Numbered from the stretch's first letter, positions 1 through 5,795 are shown. The stretch: 7,277 bases of DNA from Actinomycetota bacterium (GCA_003161205.1 PMOU01000421.1:10102-17378); one strand, 5' to 3'. Notes: generated by a model from the sequence alone, not told the origin. Translations and numbers: made by a program.

Positions 1-575
1 CGCATCCGGATCAGCCCGTCGCGAATCCTGGTCTTGATGGCCCCCAGCGTAATGTTCAGCAACTCGGCCGCCTGCCGGTAGCTGTGCCCGCCGTAATAGG
101 CCAGGGTGATCGACTCGCGCTGGATCTCGGTGAGGCCGCCCAGGCAGCGCCGGACCCGCTCGGCCTCCAGGCTCGCTTCCACCGCCTCCGCGACCTCATC
201 ATGGGGGGTGTCAACCTCGGCTATCTTGTGCTCGCGCTCGGCCGCCGCCGTCGTCGACCGGACCCGGTCGATGGCGCGGCGGTGGGCAATGGTCATGACC
301 CACGTCGCCGCGCCACCCAGAGACGGGTCGAACCGCGCAGCGGCCCGCCACACCTCGAGGAGAACTTCCTGGGCTACCTCCTCGGACTGCGACGGATCCC
401 GTAGAACCCTGCGGACCACGCCGTAAACGGGGCCGATCAGCCGGTCGTACACCGCTTCGAACGCACCCTGGTCGCCGCGCGCCACGTGGACGAGCAGGTC
501 GTCTAGGTCCCGCTCTCCCCTCCTATCAGAAGGCGCAGGGCTGAACCAGGAGGCGTTCGAGTCGCTCGGGTTCAC
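1..575 (-). CDS. sigK: ECF RNA polymerase sigma factor, SigK-like (3' end cut by window edge)
   Basis: This is an extracytoplasmic-function sigma factor that directs RNA polymerase to a small regulon. 191 codons are visible, from a GTG start at 575 with GAAGG (586-582) six bases upstream. Region 2 lies at about residues 38-107: AFEAVYDRLIGPVYG, then DPSQSEEVAQEVLLEVWR, then the core-binding and -10-reading stretch ATWVMTIAHRRAIDRVRS. Region 4 lies at about 140-191, with the helix-turn-helix SYRQAAELLNITLGAIKTRI. The ending GAIKTRIRDGLIRMR is typical of the SigK group. SigK proteins are about 190 residues long, so only the last few are missing. In that group the anti-sigma factor RskA normally follows in the same operon, which would place it left of position 1; this is inferred, not seen. 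The tail of about 25 residues before region 2 is not conserved. The family call is firm; the SigK subgroup call is somewhat less so. Confidence 0.92.
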   Translation of the reverse strand, partial: MNPSDSNASWFSPAPSDRRGERDLDDLLVHVARGDQGAFEAVYDRLIGPVYGVVRRVLRDPSQSEEVAQEVLLEVWRAAARFDPSLGGAATWVMTIAHRRAIDRVRSTTAAAEREHKIAEVDTPHDEVAEAVEASLEAERVRRCLGGLTEIQRESITLAYYGGHSYRQAAELLNITLGAIKTRIRDGLIRM

Positions 576-887
576 ATGACACCTTCGGGGCCGAGGGCAG
601 ATCGGATGGGTGGGGACACAATAAATTTTTGCTCTGTCGATCCGGGGCAGCCTGGAGCGGTCAGCCGGCTTCGGCCGGACACCGGCCGCCCGCTTGCGCT
701 CGCCGTCGCCGGCTACGCAGCCTTGCTCTCGCCCAAACCTAGTGCTTATCGCGGCGCGCCGCGGCTAGTCGGCGCCGAGCTTGATGAGATGCTGCAGGGG
801 CCTGCCGTGGAGGCCCGCGGACTGGTATCACTGAAGCGTCGCCGACGGCGGGTGCATACCGTCCGACGCAAACTCCCGGAGGTGAGC
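576..887. other. 312-bp divergent intergenic region between sigK and the small membrane protein gene
   Basis: No convincing gene is seen. The plus-strand reading frame that starts at 576 and runs into the 59-aa gene lacks a ribosome binding site and family resemblance before 888. An AT-rich stretch (acaataaatttttgctctgt, 618-637) stands out against the GC-rich background and is the best place for promoters, although no clean -35/-10 pair could be assigned on either strand. Downstream lies a short hairpin, CCGGC-TTCG-GCCGG (665-678), with a UUCG-type loop and no following T run, so it is not a standard terminator. The remaining sequence up to 877 would be a long 5' leader if transcription of the 59-aa gene begins near the AT-rich stretch. 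Confidence 0.5.
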
Positions 888-1067
888 ATGCGCCTGTTCT
901 GGGTGCTGATCGCCATCTGGCTGATCCTCGGTGCCGTCGCCGCCGGGCAACGGCATTACTACACCACGGCGTCGGTGGACTGCGCCGGAGCGGGCACGAT
1001 CGCGGTCACCATTCTTTTCGGCCCGGCCAATTACCTCGGTGCGAGCCCCAAGCTCACCTGTCACTAG
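888..1067 (+). CDS. small membrane protein, 59 aa, unknown function
   Basis: This is a short protein with an ATG start at 888 and a strong ribosome binding site GGAGG (878-882) five bases upstream, which decides the start over the longer frame opening at 576. Residues 3-20 (LFWVLIAIWLILGAVAAG) form a hydrophobic helix that begins right after Met-Arg, so it is a membrane anchor or uncleaved signal sequence. It is followed by a polar QRHYY segment, then a second moderately hydrophobic stretch (GTIAVTILFGPANYLG, about 36-51) and the ending PKLTCH. Cysteines at 32 and 58 flank the second segment and could pair outside the membrane, which is an inference. Similar short proteins of unknown role occur in actinobacteria as far as I recall; no function is claimed. 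Its 3' end overlaps the convergent membrane protein gene by 14 bases. Confidence 0.78.
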   Translation: MRLFWVLIAIWLILGAVAAGQRHYYTTASVDCAGAGTIAVTILFGPANYLGASPKLTCH

Positions 1068-2283
1068 CCAGAGCGGGCGGATCGGTCTCGGGGGGATCTG
1101 CCTCGGGGGGATCTGCCTCGGGGGGATCGTCCCCGTGGGGGTGGCCGTTGTGCGACGTCATGGTCGACACGGCGGCGCGCATGGCTTTCAGGCCCGCGCC
1201 CCGCGGCACCTTGAGAGACACGTAGGCAGCGGCGCCGGCCGGGATGGGCAGCCAGAAGTTGACCAGCCGCCATCCCAGGACACCGAGCGTCGCCACGCTC
1301 CGGGTGACGCCGAAGCTGACCAGCAGCAGCGGAGCCACCGAATCGACGACACCTAGCCCGGCGGGCGTGATAGGCAGGACGCCCGCTATGTTGGCGATCC
1401 CGTAGGCGGCGAACAGCTCCACCGGATTGACGAACCGGCCGAAGGCGGCCACGAAACACCACAGCGACGCGGCATCGAGCAGCCAGTTGAGCGAGGCCCA
1501 GGTCAGCGACCAGAACATGGTGCGCCGGTCGCGGGCGAGCGCGGACAACGACGCGCTGGCCTCGCGCAGGCCCTGCTCCAGCCGCTCACCGGTCAGGCCG
1601 GGAATCTTGTCGCCGACGACGTGCAGGATGCGGGAGGCGCGTTCGGCCCCGCGGGTGATGCCCAAGGTCAGCGCGGCGATCGCGAGCAGCAGCACGGCAC
1701 CGATGATGGCGACGGTCACGTAGATCGGGTGGAAGCCCGCCAGCGGGATGGAGATGACGAGAGACAGCCACAGCAGGACGTTCAGCACCACGGTGGAGCC
1801 CAGGCCCTTAGTCGCCATCATGACCGCGGCATCGTTGCCCTTGATGCCTTCCGCGGTGAACAGGCGGTAGCCGATCCCCGCGCTGCCCAGCGTCCCGGCC
1901 GGGATGACGTGGGCGATGGCCGCGGCGGCCAGGTCGATGCGGAACAGCCGGGACAGTCCCGGCCGGGGGGGATCGTCCGGCCCGGAGGGCGACAGCACGG
2001 CCCGGGTCAGCAGGCCGTAGCAGAACAGCGACAGGCACTCGGTGACCAGGCCCGCCACCAGCCAGCCGATGTTCACCCGACCGAGCAGGTTCAGGTCCTT
2101 GGTGGCGCCGACGAGCTCCGGCACCACCAGGTATTCGATGACCAGCGCGATGATGAAAAGGACGATGCCGCGGCGCAGCGGTTTGACCAGGAACGGCAGC
2201 CAGGTGCGCCAGCGCCGCCACCTGCCGCTCACGCTGGTGTCCACGCTGGGCTTCCGGTCGGCTTTCGCCGGGTCAGTCCGCAT
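1054..2283 (-). CDS. YbhN/LPG-synthase-type integral membrane protein (lysylphosphatidylglycerol synthase TM region family)
   Basis: This is a 409-residue polytopic membrane protein of the family that includes the flippase-like part of MprF, AglD and YbhN (UPF0104). Some relatives move or modify lipids, but the substrate here is unknown. A basic cytoplasmic N-terminus (about 1-38, RWRRW and KPLRRG) is followed by several hydrophobic segments: about 38-56, 70-95, 115-140, 150-180, 185-205, then a pair near 265-290 and a pair near 300-365. The late stretch ANIAGVLPITPAGLGVVDSV is the characteristic family motif (PITPxGLGVV), followed by WRLVNFWLPIPAG. The soluble tail has three DPPE units. The ATG at 2283 is preferred because AAGGGG (2295-2290) lies six bases upstream; the TTG at 2289 would abut that site with no spacing. 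No catalytic MprF domain is fused. It is transcribed divergently from the SCO6745-family gene. Confidence 0.9.
   Translation of the reverse strand: MRTDPAKADRKPSVDTSVSGRWRRWRTWLPFLVKPLRRGIVLFIIALVIEYLVVPELVGATKDLNLLGRVNIGWLVAGLVTECLSLFCYGLLTRAVLSPSGPDDPPRPGLSRLFRIDLAAAAIAHVIPAGTLGSAGIGYRLFTAEGIKGNDAAVMMATKGLGSTVVLNVLLWLSLVISIPLAGFHPIYVTVAIIGAVLLLAIAALTLGITRGAERASRILHVVGDKIPGLTGERLEQGLREASASLSALARDRRTMFWSLTWASLNWLLDAASLWCFVAAFGRFVNPVELFAAYGIANIAGVLPITPAGLGVVDSVAPLLLVSFGVTRSVATLGVLGWRLVNFWLPIPAGAAAYVSLKVPRGAGLKAMRAAVSTMTSHNGHPHGDDPPEADPPEADPPETDPPALASDR
1087..1131. repeat. 15-bp tandem repeat, three units, coding for the DPPE tail of the membrane protein
   Basis: Units ctcggggggatctgc at 1087-1101 and 1102-1116 are identical; the third, 1117-1131, matches except at its last bases (cgtc). 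The period is five codons, so the protein tail reads DPPEADPPEADPPET. Copy number in such in-frame repeats can change by slippage without breaking the reading frame. The repeat sits just before the stop codon of the gene and close to its overlap with the convergent 59-aa gene. Confidence 0.85.
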
Positions 2284-2293
2284 AACCAACCCC

Positions 2294-2312
2294 TTACCCG
2301 GCTTACGGGTAA
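2294..2312. promoter_or_regulatory. 19-bp palindrome, candidate operator between divergent genes
   Basis: TTACCCG (2294-2300) and CGGGTAA (2306-2312) form a perfect inverted repeat with a five-base spacer. It lies between the divergent membrane protein and SCO6745-family genes and touches the ribosome binding site of the former (2290-2295). The arm length and spacing fit a site for a dimeric repressor. In the minus-strand transcript it could also fold into a hairpin beside the ribosome binding site. Which of these applies cannot be told from sequence. Confidence 0.5.
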
Positions 2313-2400
2313 GAACTCGGCCACATGTGTAACAGCCTGCGCAGGGTTATTCTGCCCAGAGGCGGACCCAGAGAATCCATCACCCCAGGAAGGGGCGGTC

Positions 2401-3273
2401 GTGACCAACGCGGCACAGTCGGCTCGGTCGATGTGGATGCTGTTCGAGCCCATTCACGCGGTGACCTACTTCGCGCCCGAGGCCCGTTCGGCCTTCGAGC
2501 AGGCCGGTCTGCGCGGGTTCTGGCGGGGGTACTTCGCAGGCCGGGCGGCACCGCTTGGCCCGGCCGGGCCGGCCGTCGTGACCGCCTCGTTCTTCAACTT
2601 CGCCCCGGCTTTCGTGGCTCGCGCGGTCCCCGGGATCTGGGAGCTGATCACGCCGGAAGAGGCACTGCGGACCCGGCTGGCGGGCGCGGCGGAAGCGCTG
2701 CGCGGCCTGCTCGCCGGGCGGGAATCGGAGGCGGCGGCCGCCGCCGACCTGCTCGGGCAGGCGGTCGCCGAGCTGGACTGCCCGGGCCGTGTGCTAGCCG
2801 CGGCCAACGCCGCGCTGCTCGTGGACGACGCTGAGGGTTCCGGGGCGCTGGCCCGGCTCTGGCAGGCAGCCACCCTGCTGCGGGAGCATCGCGGTGACGG
2901 GCACTTCGCCGCTCTGGCGGCGGCCGACATCGACGGCTGCGAGGCGCTGGTCCTGCGCTGCGGCCTGGACATGCGGCGGGAGGACCTGCAACCGATACGG
3001 GGCTGGACCGACCAGGCGTGGGAATCCGCGCTGCGCAGGCTGACCGACCGCGGCTGGATCGGCGCGGACGGTGCCCTCACCAGCGCCGGCCGGGACGCGC
3101 ACGCGGCGGTGGAGGATGCCACCGACCGTGCCGCGGCGCGGCCCTGGGCTCGGTTCGGTCCCGAGAACACGGCGGAGGTCGCGAAGGTCCTGACTCCGGT
3201 CGCGCAGGCATGCGCCCGTGCACTCCCGTACCCCAACCCCATCGGCGTCCCGGCCCCCGGTGCCACGAGCTGA
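2401..3273 (+). CDS. SCO6745/SalK-family protein
   Basis: This is a 290-residue soluble protein belonging to a family widespread in actinomycetes and named after SCO6745 and SalK; to my knowledge its biochemical function is not established. The N-terminus carries the family signature FEPIHAVTYFAPEA (residues 15-28), followed by GLRGFWRGYFAGRAAPLG. The central part has LWQAATLLREHRGDGHFAAL, with His163 and His168 in the conserved EHRGDGH block. The C-terminal third (from about 200, GWTDQAWESALRRLTDRGWI, then GALTSAGRDAHAAVEDATDR) resembles a MarR-like winged helix: a recognition-type helix, a short hairpin and a long helix. The start is the GTG at 2401, with AGGAAGGGG (2387-2395) five bases upstream; a later ATG at 2431 would remove only ten residues. 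It is intact and of normal length. The divergent neighbour is the YbhN-type protein, with a palindrome between them. Confidence 0.87.
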   Translation: MTNAAQSARSMWMLFEPIHAVTYFAPEARSAFEQAGLRGFWRGYFAGRAAPLGPAGPAVVTASFFNFAPAFVARAVPGIWELITPEEALRTRLAGAAEALRGLLAGRESEAAAAADLLGQAVAELDCPGRVLAAANAALLVDDAEGSGALARLWQAATLLREHRGDGHFAALAAADIDGCEALVLRCGLDMRREDLQPIRGWTDQAWESALRRLTDRGWIGADGALTSAGRDAHAAVEDATDRAAARPWARFGPENTAEVAKVLTPVAQACARALPYPNPIGVPAPGATS

Positions 3274-3292
3274 GCCCGCCACGGCCTCCGGA

Positions 3293-3334
3293 TCAGCGGA
3301 TCATGTCATCGACATGATGCCCCCCTACCGCTGA
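3293..3334. terminator. compound stem-loop between convergent genes, likely bidirectional terminator
   Basis: An inner perfect stem, ATCATGTC (3300-3307) and GACATGAT (3311-3318), has a three-base loop. It is enclosed by outer arms TCAGCGG (3293-3299) and CCGCTGA (3328-3334), with nine unpaired bases on one side. It sits 20 bases after the stop of the SCO6745-family gene and 13 bases before the stop of the convergent small protein gene. There is no T run on either strand, so factor-independent termination is uncertain; position and symmetry are the main support. Confidence 0.5.
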
Positions 3335-3346
3335 CCCGGCTGGCCG

Positions 3347-3582
3347 TTAAGACCGTAGTTCCAGCTCCAGCAGGTCGGTCAGCCTGGCCTGGCCGAGACC
3401 GCCGGCGTCGGGGAAGGAAAGCAGCCGCTCGCCCCAGGTCATCAACGCCCTCGCGTCGGCCGGGCACGCCATCAGCTGCCGCCGGTCGCGCAGCGCGAGC
3501 ACGAGATAGAGCGCGGGGTCCCCCTCGGCAGATCGATAGGCCAGGTGACGGCCAGCTCCGTCAGGGCCGTGACGGCCGTCAC
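3347..3582 (-). pseudogene. small protein of about 78 aa, interrupted by one frame switch
   Basis: The product is unrecognised. Translation most likely begins at the GTG at 3582, whose GTGA overlaps the stop of the upstream 42-aa peptide gene, with GAGGA a few bases before it. That frame (TELAVTWPIDLPR) has G or C at about 18 of 20 third positions but stops at 3472. After a run of five C on the plus strand (3520-3524) the coding signal moves to the frame ending at 3347, which reads GDPALYLVLALRDRRQLMAC, then MTWGERLL, then LTDLLELELRS. Adding one base in the run would join them into a protein of about 78 residues. The alternative is an 84-aa gene from the GTG at 3601, but it lacks a ribosome binding site, and its first 26 codons have only about half G/C third positions. 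The protein looks soluble, with a short strand-rich start and two helices. Causes could be real decay, slippage or a sequencing error. Confidence 0.55.
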
Positions 3583-3586
3583 CTGG
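3541..3586. repeat. 13-bp inverted repeat with nested 14-bp palindrome
   Basis: CCAGGTGACGGCC (3541-3553) and GGCCGTCACCTGG (3574-3586) pair perfectly across 20 bases. The right arm overlaps a perfect palindrome GTGACGGCCGTCAC (3569-3582), and a further CCGTCA lies at 3558-3563, so the GTGACGG half-site occurs four times in 46 bases. It covers the start of the 78-aa reading frame, including its GTG. It could be an operator or an RNA structure affecting coupled translation. Confidence 0.6.
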
Positions 3587-3707
3587 AGTCCTCGGTGTCA
3601 CGGGCGGGATGGCCCGTGACAGGGGATGCGGCGGCCTGGTGGAGATCCATCATCTCGACCAGTCGCGCGTCGCTACGGGAATAGTTAAATCCGACCAACG
3701 AAATCAT
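3579..3707 (-). CDS. 42-aa peptide of unknown function
   Basis: The predicted peptide begins MISLVGFNYSRSDARLVEMM, continues DLHQAAASPVTGHP and ends ARDTEDSR. The ATG at 3707 follows a GGGGGG (3716-3711) after three to four bases. The same frame is open back to an ATG at 3839, giving 86 aa, but that start lacks a ribosome binding site. The extra codons have only about 63% G/C at third positions, and they contain the operator-like repeats at 3735-3780, so the short form is preferred. There is no signal peptide, hydrophobic segment or cysteine. Its stop overlaps the next start as GTGA, so the two are probably translationally coupled. A role as a precursor or signal peptide for the upstream HExxH protein is possible by position only. 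It could also be spurious. Confidence 0.5.
   Translation of the reverse strand: MISLVGFNYSRSDARLVEMMDLHQAAASPVTGHPARDTEDSR
3596..3621. repeat. 10-bp perfect inverted repeat (hairpin) within the 42-aa peptide gene
   Basis: TGTCACGGGC (3596-3605) and GCCCGTGACA (3612-3621) pair perfectly across a six-base loop. In the minus-strand transcript the hairpin lies about 14 bases before the GTG of the coupled small protein gene, and it is followed by the second inverted repeat at 3541-3586. There is no T run, so a plain terminator is unlikely. Confidence 0.6.
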
Positions 3708-4051
3708 GTGCCCCCCAAGGCTGAGATTCGCTGGCCGGCAATCGGCTGTCTCAGGCAGGCGATTACCGGCGATCGGTAATGACGCGGCAGACATTTCGTC
3801 GGCTACCGCGAAGTTTATGGACCCTGATGTGATCGGCATGGCGGTAATGCCATCCCGGCGTGCTTCGACCCTTATGACCTTTACGCCGCCCGGAACGGTC
3901 AGCGCGCGACGGTCACCGCATAACAGCCAGGCCAGACTTTCGCGGCTCCTCCCTCACCTGCCCCTTTTACGGGTTTTTGTCCGTCCCGATCTGGTGAGCA
4001 TCACGAATGAGCCTAGTGTAGCTATATAAACAATGTCCACCTCTTCGTAAT
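3708..4051. other. 344-bp gap between the HExxH gene and the 42-aa peptide gene
   Basis: This stretch is richer in A and T than its surroundings, especially 3955-4050 (for example tagctatataaacaatg near 4019-4035), which is the likeliest promoter region for the peptide gene on the minus strand. No clear -35/-10 pair with normal spacing could be fixed. The peptide-proximal part holds repeated operator-like sequences (3735-3780) and a further GGTAAT motif inside a small inverted repeat, ATGGC-N6-GCCAT (3838-3853). The plus-strand frame of 107 codons opening at 3706 shows no coding bias and was not called. No RNA gene or clear terminator for the HExxH gene is seen. Confidence 0.5.
3735..3780. 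promoter_or_regulatory. operator-like repeats upstream of the 42-aa peptide gene
   Basis: CCGGCAATCGG (3735-3745) recurs as CCGGCGATCGG (3766-3776) with one mismatch, 31 bases apart, or about three helical turns. The second copy is embedded in a perfect inverted repeat, ATTACCG-N5-CGGTAAT (3762-3780). The sites lie 28-73 bases before the preferred peptide start on the minus strand. The arrangement suits cooperative binding of a dimeric regulator, possibly the TetR-like protein encoded at 5462, but this is inference. Confidence 0.45.
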
Positions 4052-5197
4052 TTACCTCGATAAGAAGGCGTCGATCAGGTCAGCGGCGGCAGCTCCGAAC
4101 GTCGCCGCGGGCGGGTAGGCCGCACTCGCGGCCTGCCAGCGATCGCGCAGCGCGGAGATAATCTCTGCCGGCAGCGCGGCTGCGGCCGCGCCGCCGGCCA
4201 GCACCTCGAGCGGTCCGAGCAGGTAGACCTCGGCCAAGGTCGGCAGGTCAGTGAATTCAGCCGCGGGATGAGCGGCGCCCGGCAGGCGGGTGGCCCGCTC
4301 GATCAGCCCGGCGCCGAGTTGCCGGACCGCGTGCCCCTCCCCCGCCAGGATGCACTCCACCGCGGCGAGTATCTCCACCGCCATCGCGTATGACTCGGCG
4401 ATCAGCAGTCCGGCGCCGAACTCCCCGGGGCTGGGCGCGAGCGGACCGGGACGGGCCAGCGCGGTGAGGTGGTCAAGGTGGGCGCCTTCGTGGATGCCGC
4501 GCCAGATCTGCTGCTCCAGCGGGGTGGCGGTGGACGGGACCTCGGCGATCGCGGTGGCCGGGCCGGCCGGCCCAGGCAGGCACATCCAGGTCCGCCGGGC
4601 CAGCTGGCGATTAACCGGCAGGCGCAGCGTGACGTGCGCATCGGCGGGTGACGGCCGGTAGCGGACGCCCCAGGCCAGCTGCCGCGAGCTGACCAGCGGA
4701 CACGGTGCGGCGCTCGGCAGCGTGCCGGCCGTCGTCATGAGCCGTTCGCCGAAGGTCGCCACCAGGGCCGCCGCGCGCCAGGCGATCGCGCGGATGCCGC
4801 GAACAGGCCCGGCGACCGGACCGGCGTCCGGGTACCAGCGCGGCACCGGTCCGGCGAATCGCCGCAGCGCACGGAGCCTGGCGGCGTGCTGACCGGCCGA
4901 GCTGACGCCGACGGCCCGGACCACCTCATCCAGACCGCTGAAGGCGCCGGGCTCCGGTGCCCTGGCGGTCTGGCTGGCAGCCCGGCTGGCGGTCTGGCGC
5001 GAGGAGCCGTCAAGCGCGAGGCAGCCGACCGCCACGTCGGCCCAGCCCCGGACAATCCAGGCGTCGGCTTCGGAGTTGGCGGCCGGTACCTGGACCGCCG
5101 CCTTCGCCGCGGCGAGCGCCCACGCGCGGGCGGCAGGCGCTTGCACCTGCGCCGGCCCGGGGACCTGAGCCCCCGGGCCGCGCACCTCACTACCCAT
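4052..5197 (-). CDS. HExxH-motif protein, putative zinc- or iron-dependent enzyme
   Basis: This is a 381-residue protein, not assigned to a named family. Its clearest feature is IWRGIHEGAHLDHL, a HExxH motif at residues 236-240, with a further histidine at 243. Glu259 (PGEFGAG) lies 18 residues after the motif, the spacing used for the third ligand in gluzincin-type metallopeptidases; Glu268 and Glu275 in IAESYAMAVEILAAVE are alternatives. HExxH also occurs in peptide-modifying hydroxylases near RiPP genes, so hydrolase versus hydroxylase cannot be decided. The N-terminal 40 residues are rich in Ala, Pro, Gln and Val and probably disordered. No signal peptide is seen, so it should be cytoplasmic; the alanine-rich C-terminus is helical. 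The start at 5197 has only weak ribosome-binding signals, and a GTG at 5185 is possible. It is divergent from the TetR-TPR gene and lies upstream of the small peptide gene on the same strand. Confidence 0.75.
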   Translation of the reverse strand: MGSEVRGPGAQVPGPAQVQAPAARAWALAAAKAAVQVPAANSEADAWIVRGWADVAVGCLALDGSSRQTASRAASQTARAPEPGAFSGLDEVVRAVGVSSAGQHAARLRALRRFAGPVPRWYPDAGPVAGPVRGIRAIAWRAAALVATFGERLMTTAGTLPSAAPCPLVSSRQLAWGVRYRPSPADAHVTLRLPVNRQLARRTWMCLPGPAGPATAIAEVPSTATPLEQQIWRGIHEGAHLDHLTALARPGPLAPSPGEFGAGLLIAESYAMAVEILAAVECILAGEGHAVRQLGAGLIERATRLPGAAHPAAEFTDLPTLAEVYLLGPLEVLAGGAAAAALPAEIISALRDRWQAASAAYPPAATFGAAAADLIDAFLSR

Positions 5198-5461
5198 CCG
5201 GCATTGACCTGGCTCCGCAGCTAGCGTGGACGCTCCCCGCTAACCGGAGTAAGCGGTAGCCAGAGTTGATACCTGAGCCAACCAGAAAAAACATATTGCC
5301 TTTAGTTATGAAAAACCAGGGCAACCCAGACCCCGGGTTCGGCCTATGATGACGATCTTGGTCCAGGCAAGCCCCGGTCCGGGTGAGCAGGTCCAGGTAA
5401 GCAAGGGTCAGGTGAGCAGGTCCAGGTAAGCAGGGCCAGGTGAGCGGAGAGAGGAGCTCCG
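5198..5461. promoter_or_regulatory. divergent promoter region between the HExxH and TetR-TPR genes
   Basis: These 264 bases separate two divergent genes and must hold both promoters unless they are cotranscribed with outside genes. An AT-rich island at 5284-5317 (gaaaaaacatattgccttta and onward) stands out. TATGAT at 5345-5350 resembles a -10 box for the plus strand, but no good -35 lies at the right distance. The half nearest the TetR-TPR gene is filled by tandem repeats. GAGGAG (5451-5456) is the ribosome binding site for the GTG at 5462, with five bases between. Confidence 0.5.
5362..5447. repeat. six imperfect tandem units of 12-16 bp upstream of the TetR-TPR gene
   Basis: The units begin at 5362, 5378, 5392, 5408, 5421 and 5436 and follow the pattern tccaggtaagcagg. 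A 22-bp block recurs exactly at 5382-5403 and 5411-5432, offset 29 bases. Units alternate between a ccaggtaagc form and a caggtgagc form. The last unit runs into the ribosome binding site region of the TetR-TPR gene. Multiple regulator binding sites are a plausible role; replication iterons are less likely, since no replication gene is present. Confidence 0.7.
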
Positions 5462-5795
5462 GTGGCAGCGCAGGACGAACGGCTCGCGGCCATCGCGGCG
5501 GCCGCCGCCACCATACTTCGCCGGACGCCCTATCACGTGGTCCGCGCCGGGGAGGTAGCCGCGGCGGTACGCCTGCCACGGCCAGCACGGGACGTTCCGC
5601 GGTATGGCTGTACAACGAGGTGCACAACCGCCGGGTACTGGTCGCCCTCGCCGCGGCGCACGCCTGGCAGGAGTTCGCCGGGCGGGCGAACTGGTCATAC
5701 CCGGGGTCGGATCGAGTCGGTGACGGCCGCCAGGTCGGCCGCGGTCGCCGCGCTGAGCGCGATCGTCGCGTTCCACCGGGCCGAACATCCAGCTG
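5462..5795 (+). pseudogene. TetR-like DNA-binding N-terminal region of a TetR-TPR protein, broken by three frame switches
   Basis: From the GTG at 5462 the first frame reads ERLAAIAAAAATILRRTPYH and then GEVAAAVRLP. After about 5577 coding moves to the frame reading GRSAVWLYNEVHNRRVLVAL and then HAWQEFAGRANWS. After about 5700 it returns to the first frame (RIESVTAARSAAVAALSAIV, then AFHRAEH). After about 5788 it passes to the frame of the downstream TPR region (QLMTQVGYG). Each piece has mostly G or C at third codon positions. Joined, the pieces give a TetR_N pattern: helix 1, the helix-turn-helix (EVAAAVRLP to SAVWLYNEV) and helix 4, then the start of a ligand-binding domain. The switches fit one missing base near 5576, one extra near 5700 and one extra near 5788. 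The gene is therefore probably disrupted, unless these are sequence errors. Confidence 0.65.

Noticed and set aside
576..1067. 163-codon plus-strand frame read as one gene
   Set aside because: No ribosome binding site at 576 and no recognisable protein before residue 105; the strong GGAGG at 878-882 marks the start at 888.
2289..2289. TTG start for the YbhN-type gene
   Set aside because: The AAGGGG site would touch the start codon; the ATG at 2283 has normal six-base spacing.
1621..2400. Plus-strand frame upstream of the SCO6745-family gene, read as an N-terminal extension
   Set aside because: It is antisense to the intact YbhN-type gene and has a Gln/Asp/Arg-rich shadow composition; the family signature starts just after the GTG at 2401.
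2466..3266. 266-codon minus-strand frame
   Set aside because: Antisense shadow of the SCO6745-family gene, Ser/Ala/Arg-rich with no family resemblance.
5362..5447. CRISPR array
   Set aside because: Units are too short and contiguous, with no unique spacers of regular length and no cas genes.
5190..5627. 145-codon minus-strand frame over the HExxH promoter region
   Set aside because: It runs through the tandem repeats and the TetR-like coding pieces, and no ribosome binding site or known motif is seen.
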